A stretch of DNA of 64,000 nucleotides. Origin: Alphaproteobacteria bacterium (lineage in GTDB: Bacteria; Pseudomonadota; Alphaproteobacteria; Rhodobacterales; Rhodobacteraceae). The stretch covers positions 28,629-92,628 of the forward strand of contig JAUHVR010000021.1 in assembly GCA_030424865.1 (NCBI GenBank), in the 5' to 3' direction. The notes under the pieces are model-generated. The model was not told where the DNA came from, did not search any database, and saw only the letters and a list, made by a program, of their open reading frames with translations. Position numbers and translations under genes: made by a program. Below, in pieces: positions 16,902 to 25,894 of the stretch; within the stretch, counting starts at the first letter, position 1, and each line of letters starts with the position of its first letter.

Positions 16902-18115
16902 AGGCCTATGGCTATACGGCCTACACGGGCGAGGGCGCGCGGCGCACCGGCACCGTGGTGGCCGAGACCGAGACCCATGCCGCCGACCAACTCAAGGCGC
17001 AGGGGCTGTTTGTCGAGGACCTGACAGACAAGGGCGCGGCAAAGGCCCGGACCGGCGGTTTTCTGGCCGGTCGTTCTCGGTTGAACGCCGACATGCAGTC
17101 GGTCTTTACCCGCCAGATGGCGGTGCTGTTGGCGGCCGAGATGCCGACCGAGGCCGCGCTGGAGGCCGTGCGTGCCTCGGGCGGGTCGGCGGCGATGGAC
17201 AGCGTCGCCGCGCGGGCCAAGGCGGCCCTGCTTGAGGGGGCGCCGCTGTCCGACGCGCTCGAAGGCAGCGGGGCGGGCTTTCCACCCTATTACACCGCTG
17301 CAATCCGGGCCGGGGAAAGCGCGGGCGACGTGGCGACGGTCTTTGCCGAACTTGCGGATTTCCTGGAAACCGCCGGCACCGACCGTGCGCAGATTGGCGC
17401 GGCACTGGTCTATCCGGCTTTTGTTGCAGCCGTTTCCGTTCTCGTCTGCGGCATCCTGATGACCAGCGTGGCCCCCCAGATCGTCGACATGTTCGAGCTG
17501 TCCGGGCGACCCTTGCCGGATCTGACGCGCGCCGTCCTGGCCGTCAGTGACTGGGTGCAGGCGAATGTCATGCCGTTGGCGGCGCTGGGTGGCGTCCTGG
17601 TGGTGCTGGGCGTGCTCTCGTCAAGCCTGCGCCCCCTGCGCAATGCGCGCGACGGGGTGTTCCTGCGCCTGCCGGTTGTCGGGCATCTGATGCGGATGAA
17701 CGAAAGTGTGCAGTACCTGCGGACGCTGGCGCTGGTGCTGACGGCACGGCTTGCCGTGGTCAGCGCCGTCGAGAACGCCGCCGGGGTTCTGACCGTGCAG
17801 CGCTTTCGCGACGAGGCAGCGCTGGTGGCGCAGGCGATCCGCCAGGGCGAACCGCTTAGCACCGCGCTCGACCGGCTGAGTTTCATCCCGCCAGTGGCGC
17901 GCCAGCTGATCGGCGCTGGCGAGGCCAGCGCGCGGCTTGCGCGCATGACCGAGCGCAGTGCGGTGCTGGTGGAAAACGGCCTGTCGACCCAGCGCAAACG
18001 CATTGCGGCGCTGCTGGAACCGATGTTGATGATGATCGTGGGCGGATTTGTCCTGGTGGTTGTCCTGGCCGTGCTCTTGCCGATCTTCGACCTGCAGGCA
18101 GTGGTTGCGGGCTAA
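16898..18115 (+). CDS. gspF: T2SS inner-membrane platform protein GspF
   Basis: A 405-residue protein with two copies of the T2SSF cytoplasmic helical domain (FTRQMAVLLAAEMPTEAALE near 70 and YLRTLALVLTARLAVVSAVE near 270). Three transmembrane segments are visible (about 170-190, 225-243, 375-398). It starts with GTG overlapping the end of gspE. GspF anchors the motor and is the last gsp gene of this operon. Confidence 0.93.
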   Translation: MKAYGYTAYTGEGARRTGTVVAETETHAADQLKAQGLFVEDLTDKGAAKARTGGFLAGRSRLNADMQSVFTRQMAVLLAAEMPTEAALEAVRASGGSAAMDSVAARAKAALLEGAPLSDALEGSGAGFPPYYTAAIRAGESAGDVATVFAELADFLETAGTDRAQIGAALVYPAFVAAVSVLVCGILMTSVAPQIVDMFELSGRPLPDLTRAVLAVSDWVQANVMPLAALGGVLVVLGVLSSSLRPLRNARDGVFLRLPVVGHLMRMNESVQYLRTLALVLTARLAVVSAVENAAGVLTVQRFRDEAALVAQAIRQGEPLSTALDRLSFIPPVARQLIGAGEASARLARMTERSAVLVENGLSTQRKRIAALLEPMLMMIVGGFVLVVVLAVLLPIFDLQAVVAG

Positions 18116-18201
18116 GGCCCGGGATTTGCCATGACTGCCATCTGGGCTAGGCTGTGCATCGAATCGTGCCCGAACGTTGGGCCAAGTTACGGACCTGCCT
18201 C

Positions 18202-18855
18202 ATGAAACCACATGTTGTCGCTTTCGCCCTGTCCTGCCTTGCCGCGCCTCTGGCCGCGCAATCGGTCATCACCCTGGACGACTTCGATCTGGGCGACAGC
18301 GAGCCCAAGAAAGAGACAGTGGCCCGCCAGGCCGAAAGTGGCATGGCTGTGTGCCTGCGTGATCCCGCGGCCTGCGAGGATGGCAAATTCAAGTCCAAGG
18401 TCGCCTTTACGGTGGATGACGTGGTCAACATCGGCATCATCGACCGCGAAGAATTGGCCGAGACACAGGTCTCGACCGAAGGCGAAACCGCCGCCGAACC
18501 TGTTGCCCTGCCATCGATCGACCTGGAGGTCCTGTTTGACCGCAACTCTGACGGCATCCGCGCCGACCAGATACCCCAACTGATCGAACTGGCAGAGGTG
18601 CTGCGCGACGGGGACTTTGGCGGCTACAAGCTGATCTTCATGGGGCACACCGATGCCAAGGGCTCGGCTGAATACAACCTCGATCTGTCGCGCCGCCGGG
18701 CCGAAAGCGTCGCGGCCTTTGTCACCTCGGCGGCGGGAGTGCCTGCTTCGATGGTGCAATCCGTCGGTCTGGGATTCACCCGGCTTGCCGACCCGAATGA
18801 CCCGCTGGGCGAGGTCAACCGGCGGGTGCAACTGGTGCTGGTCCCGGTCAGCTGA
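18202..18855 (+). CDS. OmpA-family peptidoglycan-associated protein
   Basis: A 217-residue protein with a signal peptide (about 1-20, ending PLAAQ) and a C-terminal OmpA-like domain (about 110-217) containing LIFMGHTDAKGSAEYNLDLS and RRAESVAAFV. This is the usual peptidoglycan-binding signature. There is no lipobox, so it is likely periplasmic. It lies 86 bp after gspF and may be co-transcribed; it could anchor or guide the secretion machinery at the cell wall (inference). It converges with the caspase-fold gene with only 3 bp between stops. Confidence 0.88.
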   Translation: MKPHVVAFALSCLAAPLAAQSVITLDDFDLGDSEPKKETVARQAESGMAVCLRDPAACEDGKFKSKVAFTVDDVVNIGIIDREELAETQVSTEGETAAEPVALPSIDLEVLFDRNSDGIRADQIPQLIELAEVLRDGDFGGYKLIFMGHTDAKGSAEYNLDLSRRRAESVAAFVTSAAGVPASMVQSVGLGFTRLADPNDPLGEVNRRVQLVLVPVS

Positions 18856-18858
18856 GGC

Positions 18859-20061
18859 TCAGCGGATCTCGAATTCGCGCATCTGGTAGTTGACCGTCAG
18901 GCCGGACTGATCGAACGAGCCGTCTTCCAGTCCGCCGCCTGTGGCCGTGTCGCGCGCCTGGCGCAACAGACCTTTCAGGACCTCCTGATCGGTACCGACC
19001 GGCGGTTCGCACAGATACCCGATGTGATGGTCGCCCTTTTCGTCCTCTGGCAGGACAATCAGGCCATAGCGCGATCCGGGGGAAATCTCGTACCGGGTCT
19101 GGCCGTTCGACAATGCGACGGTCTTGAAGAAATCACGCGGGATCGGGGTGAACTTGCCCGAGGGTGCAACCGCATAGAAGAAAGGCGTGCAGGCGCGGGG
19201 CAGGTCGGCGATCATGGCGATCTCTTCGTTCACGGTCACGCTGAGCGGATAGACAGAAAGGATCGGATCCAACTCGGCGCGCGCGGGAACCGGCGCGGTG
19301 TCGGTCGAGGGAGAGAAATAGAATTCGCGCTGCATCTGGCTCAGCTGCTGCGGACGCTGGTTGCCCCCGGTTTCCGCGTAGACGTCCGCCGTCACCCGTT
19401 TCATCATGACAGAGACTTCGATCCCCGGCGTCGGAATATGCCGCGCCAGAGCCTGCGCAAAGGGCGAGTTGCTGCCAACACCGTCGCTGGCCACCGTGTC
19501 GGGCAGCGTGGCAAAGGCCACGAGCTGATCGCCCTGCGCCTGCACGACGGCCAGACCACGGGTCAGGCCCGCACTGCGGCCTTCGGACCGGGCCTGCGCA
19601 AGCAGCTGTTCGGCAAAGGGGTTGTTGCGGCAGGCATCCAGGAAGATCAGCGAGATCGGGACGGGCGTCAGCGCCTCCATGATCTGATCCAGCGCAATGC
19701 CTTCGCGCGCGATCGAGGCCGCGCTGCGTAGCTTGGCGTCGACCGGCATCAGGTAATTGGCGCGGTTGTACTGGATGCCGTGGCCCGCGAAATAAACGGC
19801 AGCGACATCCGCCAGCAGGGCCTTTTCGGCAAAGATGTCGATGGCCTCGCCCATTGTGTCCTCGTCCGCATCGAGCACGGTTTCGACCTCGAACCCCATG
19901 CGCTGCAGGGTGTCGCTGATCAGCCGGGCATCCGCGCCTGCGTTCGCCAGTTTCCCGATCAATTCATAGTCGGTGTTTCCGATCACAAGGGCCACGCGCC
20001 GCTCGGCCAGCGCCGAAACCGTCGTCAAAACGAAAAAAATCAGGGTCAGAACTAGGCGCAT
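18859..20061 (-). CDS. Secreted caspase-fold (peptidase C14) protein
   Basis: A 400-residue protein with a signal peptide (1 to about 19, ending SALAE) and a caspase/metacaspase p20 domain: RRVALVIGNTDY, catalytic His94 in YFAGHGIQY, and catalytic Cys144 in LIFLDACRNNPF. The C-terminal ~170 residues have no domain I recognise, but contain a beta-rich region with two Cys. Bacterial C14 proteases of this kind cleave after basic or acidic residues; the target here is unknown. I chose the ATG at 20061 because it gives the signal peptide directly. The dyad is intact. Confidence 0.88.
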   Translation of the reverse strand: MRLVLTLIFFVLTTVSALAERRVALVIGNTDYELIGKLANAGADARLISDTLQRMGFEVETVLDADEDTMGEAIDIFAEKALLADVAAVYFAGHGIQYNRANYLMPVDAKLRSAASIAREGIALDQIMEALTPVPISLIFLDACRNNPFAEQLLAQARSEGRSAGLTRGLAVVQAQGDQLVAFATLPDTVASDGVGSNSPFAQALARHIPTPGIEVSVMMKRVTADVYAETGGNQRPQQLSQMQREFYFSPSTDTAPVPARAELDPILSVYPLSVTVNEEIAMIADLPRACTPFFYAVAPSGKFTPIPRDFFKTVALSNGQTRYEISPGSRYGLIVLPEDEKGDHHIGYLCEPPVGTDQEVLKGLLRQARDTATGGGLEDGSFDQSGLTVNYQMREFEIR

Positions 20062-20167
20062 GGGGCGGGGTCCGATCTTGGTTAAGGCGCTGACATGTTG
20101 GCGTGAAATCATCATTCGGGCAACCGTTCAGCGGCGCGAGGGTCTTGAAAACTTTACATCTCCGCGC

Positions 20168-20190
20168 TTGACATGAATCATGAGTCATGT
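20168..20190 (+). promoter_or_regulatory. -35 box plus palindromic operator upstream of the Liv-type transporter
   Basis: A consensus -35 TTGACA (20168-20173) overlaps the palindrome ACATGAATCATGAGTCATGT at 20171-20190, in which 9 of 10 base pairs match. It also reads as two overlapping CATGANTCATG palindromes (20172-20182 and 20179-20189). Sixteen bases (20174-20189) match the tetR promoter at 29465-29480 in 13 positions. A repressor bound here would cover the -35 and spacer. The -10 element is not clear. Confidence 0.65.
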
Positions 20191-20238
20191 TTCACATTTT
20201 GGCAGTAGACCCGTTCTGCATATGGGAGGATCCAGATA

Positions 20239-21411
20239 ATGAAGAAGTTTCTCGCGTCCGCGGCTGTTCTTGGCATGCTTGCGGCCCCGGCGTTTGCGGA
20301 GATCCGCATCGCGCATGTCTATGGCAAGACCGGCCCGTTCGAAGCCTATGCCGCTCAAAGTCACATCGGCCTGATGATGGGGCTCGAGTACGCCACCGGC
20401 GGCTCGATGGAAGTGAATGGCGAAAAGCTGGTGGTGATCGAGAAAGACACCCAGCTGAAGCCTGACATCGGCAAGGCGCTTTTGGCCGAAGCCTATGGCG
20501 ACGACGAAGCGCATATCGCCGTTGGTCCGGTCAGCTCGGGTGTGGCGCTGGCGATGTTGCCGGTGGCCGAAGAATATGAACGTGTGCTGATCGTCGAGCC
20601 TGCGGTCGCCGACTCGATCACTGGTGCCAACTGGAACCCCTATATCTTCCGCACCGGTCGCAACTCGTCGCAGGACGCGATTGCCAACGCGGTTGCCCTG
20701 GGCGGTGAAGGGGTGACCATTGCGACCCTGGCGCAGGACTATGCCTTTGGCCGCGACGGTGTGGCGGCCTTCCGCGAGGCGCTGACGGCCACGGGTGCCG
20801 CGATTGCGCACGAAGAGTACGTGCCGACCGACACCACCGATTTCACCGCGGCGGCCGAGCGTATCTTCACTGCGATGAAGGACATCGAGGGTGACAAGAA
20901 GCTCTTCATCATCTGGGCCGGCGGCGGCAACCCGATGGGCAAGATCAACGCCATGGACCCCTCGCGCTTTGGTGTCGAGATCGCCACGGGCGGCAACATC
21001 CTTGCGGCGCTCAAGGCCTACAAGGAACTGCCGGGCATGGAAGGGGCGACGTATTACTATTACGAGATCCCGCAGAACCCGGTGAACGACTGGCTGGTCA
21101 AAGAGCACTTCGATCGCTTCGGCACCCCGCCGGATTTCTTCACCGCGGGCGGCATGTCGGCCGGAATCGCCGTGGTCGAGGCGCTGAAGTCGGTGGAGGA
21201 TCCCGATGATACCGATGCGCTGATCGCCGCGATGGAAGGCATGAGCTGGGACAGCCCCAAGGGCAAGATGATGTTCCGTGCCGAAGATCACCAGGCGATG
21301 CAGTCGATGTTCCACTTCCGGACCGAGATCCAGGACGGCAAGGACTATGGTGTTCCGGTTCTGGTGCGTGAGATCACCATGGACGAGATGTCGATCCCTG
21401 TCCGCAACTGA
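20239..21411 (+). CDS. Periplasmic substrate-binding protein, Liv/amide-urea type (Peripla_BP_6)
   Basis: A 390-residue protein with a signal peptide (1-21, ending PAFA) and a two-lobed type I periplasmic binding fold (IRIAHVYGKTGPFEAYA; AVGPVSSGVALAMLPVAEE; DYAFGRDGVAAFREAL). Such proteins feed ligands to LivHMGF permeases. In this branch the ligands are often aromatic or other organic acids rather than amino acids. A GGAGG ribosome-binding site lies just upstream. The gene sits right after the TetR-type operator and is followed by three hairpins, then livGFHM. The ligand is unknown. Confidence 0.9.
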   Translation: MKKFLASAAVLGMLAAPAFAEIRIAHVYGKTGPFEAYAAQSHIGLMMGLEYATGGSMEVNGEKLVVIEKDTQLKPDIGKALLAEAYGDDEAHIAVGPVSSGVALAMLPVAEEYERVLIVEPAVADSITGANWNPYIFRTGRNSSQDAIANAVALGGEGVTIATLAQDYAFGRDGVAAFREALTATGAAIAHEEYVPTDTTDFTAAAERIFTAMKDIEGDKKLFIIWAGGGNPMGKINAMDPSRFGVEIATGGNILAALKAYKELPGMEGATYYYYEIPQNPVNDWLVKEHFDRFGTPPDFFTAGGMSAGIAVVEALKSVEDPDDTDALIAAMEGMSWDSPKGKMMFRAEDHQAMQSMFHFRTEIQDGKDYGVPVLVREITMDEMSIPVRN

Positions 21412-21422
21412 TGACGCAGACT

Positions 21423-21498
21423 GCCGGGCGGCCCGCTGGCCGCCCGGCGGTGGCAAATTTCCTTCGAGGAAATTTAAAAAAGTTCTTGAAGAACTTTT
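21423..21498 (+). promoter_or_regulatory. Three tandem hairpins between the binding-protein gene and livG
   Basis: Hairpin 1: an 11-bp GC-rich stem at 21423-21433/21438-21448. Hairpin 2: AAATTTCC/GGAAATTT at 21455-21462/21468-21475. Hairpin 3: AAAAGTTC/GAACTTTT at 21478-21485/21491-21498. Together they probably stabilise or partly terminate the message so that the binding protein is made in excess over the permease. Confidence 0.65.
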
Positions 21499-21540
21499 GG
21501 CCCCTCACGTGGCCGACCTCTGCATGAACAGGAGACGAGG

Positions 21541-22305
21541 ATGAGCCAGACACTTCTGGAAACGAAGGATCTGACTGTGCGCTTTGGTGGGCATGTGGCA
21601 GTGGATGCCGTCAGCTGCGCCTTTCACGCCGGAGAGCTGACCGCCATTGTCGGTCCCAACGGTGCGGGCAAGACGACCTATTTCAACCTGATCTCGGGCC
21701 AGATCCCGGCCTCGGCGGGCTCGGTCTCGCTCTTGGGGGAAGAGGTGACCAAGTTCTCGGTGGCCCAGCGTTGTCGCGCGGGCCTTGGGCGGGCCTTTCA
21801 GCTGACCAACCTCTTTCCCAATCTCTCGGTTCTGGAAAACGTCCGACTGGTGATCCAGGCGCATCGCAACAAGGGGTTTTCGCTGCTCAGCATGGCCGAC
21901 AGCCATCACGAATTGACCGTCGAGGCGCGCGCCGTGCTCGAGCGGGTGCGTCTTGACACGATGGAAGACCAGAAAGTGACCGAGCTCAGCCACGGCAACC
22001 AGCGCAAGCTGGAGGTCGCGATGCTGATCGCGCTGGATCCCATGGTCTACATGTTCGACGAACCCACCGCCGGGATGAGCGCTGATGAGGCGCCGGTCGT
22101 CCTCGACCTGATCGCCGAACTGAAGGCCGAGCGCGAGCGCACCATTCTGCTGGTCGAGCACAAGATGGACGTCATCCGCGCGCTGGCCGACCGCATCATT
22201 GTTCTGCACAACGGCGCCCTGGCCGCCGACGGCGACCCGGCCGAGGTCATGGCCTCGGACGTGGTGCAGGAAGCCTATATGGGAAAGGCGCTGGAAAATG
22301 TCTGA
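21541..22305 (+). CDS. livG: ABC transporter ATPase, LivG type
   Basis: A 254-residue ABC ATPase: Walker A GPNGAGKTTYFNL near residue 39, Q-loop region RAFQLTNLFPNLSVLEN, signature LSHGNQRKLEV (LSHGN in place of LSGGQ, usual in LivG), Walker B MYMFDEPTAGM, and switch LVEHKMD. The ATG at 21541 follows a GGAGACGAGG ribosome-binding site. Its end overlaps livF by 8 bp (ATGTCTGA). It is one of two ATPases of the importer. Confidence 0.92.
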   Translation: MSQTLLETKDLTVRFGGHVAVDAVSCAFHAGELTAIVGPNGAGKTTYFNLISGQIPASAGSVSLLGEEVTKFSVAQRCRAGLGRAFQLTNLFPNLSVLENVRLVIQAHRNKGFSLLSMADSHHELTVEARAVLERVRLDTMEDQKVTELSHGNQRKLEVAMLIALDPMVYMFDEPTAGMSADEAPVVLDLIAELKAERERTILLVEHKMDVIRALADRIIVLHNGALAADGDPAEVMASDVVQEAYMGKALENV

Positions 22306-23023
22306 ACCGCTTCTGACCCTCAGCGGTGTCTATACCGACATCGATCAATACCACATCCTGCAGGGCGTCGACCTGACAGTGCCGCGTGGCGCGGTGACGA
22401 TGCTGTTGGGTCGCAACGGCGTGGGCAAGACCACGACGCTGCGCACCATCATCGGCCATTGGAAGGCCAAGGCCGGCAGCATCATGTATGACGGGCAGGA
22501 CATTGTGGCCATGGCCACACCCGCCCGCGCCCGTGCCGGGATCGGCTTTGTGCCAGAGGATATGGGCATCTTTGCCGATCTCACCGTCGAAGAGAACATG
22601 ATCCTGGCCGCCGTGTCCGGCGCGCCCGACCCGGCGCGGCTGGACTGGCTCTTTGGTGTCTTTCCGCCGCTCAAGACCTTTTGGAATTCGCAGGCCGGTA
22701 CGCTGTCCGGCGGGCAGAAACAGATGCTGTCGATCGCCCGCGCGATGATCGAGGACCGCAAGCTTTATCTGATCGACGAGCCGACCAAAGGCTTGGCCCC
22801 GGCCATCGTCTCGACCATGGCGGGCGCGTTGCGGGACCTGAAAGAGCAGGGGGCAACCATCCTGCTGGTGGAGCAGAACTTTGCCGTGGCCAAGGCGCTG
22901 GGCGACCACGTGGCCGTCATGGAAGACGGCAAGATCATCTGGACGGGCGACATGGCGACCCTGTCAACGGACGCCGCCCTGCAGGAACGCCTGATGGGCC
23001 TGAGCATGGAGGCCGCGCAATGA
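22298..23023 (+). CDS. livF: ABC transporter ATPase, LivF type
   Basis: A 241-residue ABC ATPase: Walker A GRNGVGKTTTLRT, signature LSGGQKQMLSIARAM, Walker B LYLIDEPTKGL and switch LVEQNFAVAKAL (Gln in place of His, normal for LivF). I chose the start at 22298, which gives MSEPLLTLSGVY; the open frame upstream lies within livG. Its stop overlaps the livH ATG (ATGA). Confidence 0.92.
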   Translation: MSEPLLTLSGVYTDIDQYHILQGVDLTVPRGAVTMLLGRNGVGKTTTLRTIIGHWKAKAGSIMYDGQDIVAMATPARARAGIGFVPEDMGIFADLTVEENMILAAVSGAPDPARLDWLFGVFPPLKTFWNSQAGTLSGGQKQMLSIARAMIEDRKLYLIDEPTKGLAPAIVSTMAGALRDLKEQGATILLVEQNFAVAKALGDHVAVMEDGKIIWTGDMATLSTDAALQERLMGLSMEAAQ

Positions 23024-24051
23024 CCGCAGCACCTGACCATACCCCCACTTTCGCCCGGCTGAGTGTCGGCGAACAACTGGCCAAGATGATGCCGGTACTG
23101 CTGGTCCCGCTTCTTGTCGTGCTGGGCTTTCTGGCCATTGGTGCGCCCTCGAGCTGGCTGACGCTGACGGTTTCGGGTCTGGCCATGGGCATGATGATCT
23201 TCATCATGGCCTCGGGTCTGACGCTGGTCTTTGGCCTGATGGACGTGATCAACTTCGGCCACGGGGCCTTTATCTCGGTCGGTGCCTTTGTCGGCATCTC
23301 GGTGCTTTTGGCACTCGCAGGCTGGACCGAGGCACCTTCGTTGATCCTGAACGTTCTGGCGGTGATGCTGGCGGTCATCGCGGCGATGATCGTCACCGGT
23401 GCCCTGGGCTGGGGGTTTGAACGCATCATCGTGCGGCCCGTCTATGGCGCGCACCTCAAGCAGATCCTTGTGACCGTCGGCGGGTTGATCGTGATCGAAC
23501 AGCTGATCCACGTGGTCTGGGGGCCGGAAGAGATCTTTCTCACCCGCCCCGAGATGCTGAAAGGCGCGGTCACCTTTGCCGGGGCCGCCATCGAGAAATA
23601 CCGCCTTCTGGCGGTGGTCTTTGGCCTGATCCTGTTCGTCGCGATGCGCCTTGTCTTCCGCCGCACCAAGGTCGGCCTGATCGTCCGCGCCGGCGTCGAA
23701 AACGGCGAGATGGTCGAGGCCTTGGGCTACCGCCTGCGCGTCGTCTTTATCGGCGTCTTCATCGCGGGCTCGGCGCTGGCTGGCCTCGGCGGTGTCATGT
23801 GGGGCCTTTACCAAGAGGTCATCACCGCAGGCATGGGCGAAGAGATGATGATCCTCGTCTTCATCGTGGTGATCATCGGAGGCCTCGGGTCCGTCGAAGG
23901 CGCCTTTATCGGCGCGCTGCTGGTCGGGCTTTTGCAGAACTACGTGGCCTTCCTGGCCCCGAAACTGGCGCTGGTGTCCAACATCGGCCTGATGACCGCC
24001 ATTCTGATGTGGCGTCCCCAGGGCATGATGCCCGTTGTGAAGGCGAAGTAA
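23020..24051 (+). CDS. livH: ABC transporter permease, LivH type
   Basis: A 343-residue permease with about eight or nine transmembrane helices. It has the LivH motif GLTLVFGLMDVINFGHGAF near residue 66 and the coupling region VENGEMVEALGYRLRVVFIG with GLGGVMWGLY after it. The ATG overlaps the livF stop. The N-terminal ~25 residues are hydrophilic and precede the first helix. The long open frame starting at 22681 is only an extension through livF. Confidence 0.92.
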   Translation: MTAAPDHTPTFARLSVGEQLAKMMPVLLVPLLVVLGFLAIGAPSSWLTLTVSGLAMGMMIFIMASGLTLVFGLMDVINFGHGAFISVGAFVGISVLLALAGWTEAPSLILNVLAVMLAVIAAMIVTGALGWGFERIIVRPVYGAHLKQILVTVGGLIVIEQLIHVVWGPEEIFLTRPEMLKGAVTFAGAAIEKYRLLAVVFGLILFVAMRLVFRRTKVGLIVRAGVENGEMVEALGYRLRVVFIGVFIAGSALAGLGGVMWGLYQEVITAGMGEEMMILVFIVVIIGGLGSVEGAFIGALLVGLLQNYVAFLAPKLALVSNIGLMTAILMWRPQGMMPVVKAK

Positions 24052-24052
24052 G

Positions 24053-25102
24053 ATGCTGCATTTGCTATCCGGTGACAAACCCCGTTCGGTTGTCCTGACC
24101 ATCATTCTGTTGGTCATCCTGATCTCACTGGCCTTTGCGCCCTTCCTCTTTCCCGGCGTGCGCTCGTTGGAAACCGCGGCGCGGATCTGCATCTTCATCG
24201 TGCTGGTGGCGAGCTATGACCTGCTGTTGGGCTACAGCGGCATCGTGAGTTTTGCGCATACGATGTTCTTTGGCCTGGGGGCCTATGGCGTGGCGCTCAG
24301 CTCGATCCACATGGGGCGCGGCTATGATGCCCTGATCGTGGGCACGGTGCTGGGCGCGATTGCCGCCGCCGCCCTGGCCTGGCTGATTGCACTCTTCTCG
24401 CTGCGGGTACGGGCGATCTTTTTTGCAATGATCACGCTGGCCGTGGCTTCGGCCGTGGCGGTTCTGGTCAGCCAGCTGTCGGGCCTGACCGGTGGCGAGG
24501 ACGGCCTGAACTACAAGATCCCGCGCGATCTGACCCCGGCCAACCGTCTGGGAGAATTCCTGGGCGTCAAGGTCAACGGCAAGACGTTGAACTACTACCT
24601 CGTGTTCTTTGGCTCGGCCGCGCTGTTCCTGTTGCTGCTGCGGGTGGTGAATTCGCCCTTCGGGCGCGTTCTGCAGGCAATCCGCGAAAACGATTTCCGG
24701 GCCGAGGCGGTGGGCTACCGTGTCGTCTGGTACCGCACGGTGGCGACTTGCCTGTCGGCCGCGACCGCCGCACTTGCGGGCAGCCTCTTTGCAATCTGGC
24801 TGCGCTATGTTGGACCCGACACCACGCTGAGCTTCGAGATCATGCTGGACATCCTCTTGATGGTCGTGATCGGCGGCATGGGGACCATGTATGGCGCGAT
24901 CCTGGGCGCGACGCTGTTTGTCCTGGCGCAGAACTATTTGCAGACACTGATGGGCGCGGCGTCCGAGGCGACGCACAGCCTGCCGTTGGTGCCGCATCTG
25001 CTGGACCCCGACCGCTGGCTTTTGTGGCTGGGTGTGCTCTTTGTCCTGAGCGTCTATTTCTTCCCGACCGGCATTGTCGGCCGCCTTCGGAACGGGCGGT
25101 AA
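24053..25102 (+). CDS. livM: ABC transporter permease, LivM type
   Basis: A 349-residue permease with about ten transmembrane helices. It has the LivM features YDLLLGYSGIVSFAHTMFFG near residue 56 and the coupling loop AIRENDFRAEAVGYRVVWYR. It starts 1 bp after the livH stop. It forms the translocation pore with LivH. It is followed 3 bp later by the alpha/beta hydrolase gene, tying that enzyme to the transporter. Confidence 0.92.
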   Translation: MLHLLSGDKPRSVVLTIILLVILISLAFAPFLFPGVRSLETAARICIFIVLVASYDLLLGYSGIVSFAHTMFFGLGAYGVALSSIHMGRGYDALIVGTVLGAIAAAALAWLIALFSLRVRAIFFAMITLAVASAVAVLVSQLSGLTGGEDGLNYKIPRDLTPANRLGEFLGVKVNGKTLNYYLVFFGSAALFLLLLRVVNSPFGRVLQAIRENDFRAEAVGYRVVWYRTVATCLSAATAALAGSLFAIWLRYVGPDTTLSFEIMLDILLMVVIGGMGTMYGAILGATLFVLAQNYLQTLMGAASEATHSLPLVPHLLDPDRWLLWLGVLFVLSVYFFPTGIVGRLRNGR

Positions 25103-25105
25103 AGC

Positions 25106-25855
25106 GTGGCTCTGGACGCGATTGTCTTTCTGCATGGCTGGACCATGCGCGGCGCGGTCTTCGACGACCTGATCAAGCGTCTTGACGTGGATGTGCCCTG
25201 CTATGCCCCTGATCTGCCGGGGCATGGCGACAGTGCAGGCAGCGAGCCTTCGCTGGAGGCGGCCGTTCGCCAAGTGGACCGGCTGCTGACGCGGATCGAG
25301 GCACAGCAGGTCCTCTTGGTCGGCTGGTCGATGGGCGCGGCCATCGCCTGGAGCTATATCCGCACATTCGGACAGAACCGGCTGGCCGGGTTGATGACCG
25401 TCGATATGAGCCCGCGTCTGGCCAATGCGCCGGATTGGCCGCATGGGCTGTACAATCAGACCGAAGACTCGCTTCAGGTGACGACCCTGCGGATGCGCGA
25501 GAACTGGGACAGGAGCGCGCAGTCGATCGCAGCCAACATGTACGCAGACGCAAGCCGAGCCGCAGATTATCCGCCCGAAACGGCTTATGCACAGGTCATG
25601 TCAAATGACCCGGCGGCCATGCAGCGGCTGTGGAGCGATCTGGCCAATATGGATCTCAGGGACGTGATCCCGCAGATCTCGGTGCCATATCTGGTTGCCT
25701 ATGGCGCAAAAAGCCGGGTTTACCCGGAAAGCGCCGCGCTGTGGCTGGCCAAGACCGCCCGCAACGGTTGGTCTCATGCCTTTGAGCATTCCGGCCATTC
25801 GCCACATCTCGAAGAGCCCGAGGCCTTTGCGCAGGCCGTGATGAGTTTTATCTGA
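25106..25855 (+). CDS. Alpha/beta hydrolase linked to the Liv-type transporter
   Basis: A 249-residue alpha/beta hydrolase with a GTG start 3 bp after livM. It has the oxyanion motif FLHGWTMRG near residue 8, APDLPGHGDS, nucleophile elbow GWSMGA (Ser about 75), and catalytic His in EHSGHSPHLEEPE near 230. The acid is likely in the AYGAKSRVYPES region. The fold covers esterases, lactonases and C-C hydrolases, including BioH-like proteins. Being last in the importer operon suggests it opens or de-esterifies the imported compound, which the convergent CoA-ligase operon would then activate. Confidence 0.88.
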   Translation: MALDAIVFLHGWTMRGAVFDDLIKRLDVDVPCYAPDLPGHGDSAGSEPSLEAAVRQVDRLLTRIEAQQVLLVGWSMGAAIAWSYIRTFGQNRLAGLMTVDMSPRLANAPDWPHGLYNQTEDSLQVTTLRMRENWDRSAQSIAANMYADASRAADYPPETAYAQVMSNDPAAMQRLWSDLANMDLRDVIPQISVPYLVAYGAKSRVYPESAALWLAKTARNGWSHAFEHSGHSPHLEEPEAFAQAVMSFI

Positions 25856-25894
25856 ACTGGGGGGCAGGGCCATCGGCCCCGCCTGAAAGGAAAC

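Noticed and set aside
20185..21456. A 423-codon minus-strand frame opposite the Liv-type binding protein
   Set aside because: No signal, no motif and low-complexity Arg/His/Gly content; the plus-strand protein has a signal peptide and a good ribosome-binding site.
22681..23019. N-terminal extension of livH by 113 codons
   Set aside because: The extension lies in livF in another frame; the ATG at 23020 overlaps the livF stop and gives the normal permease length.
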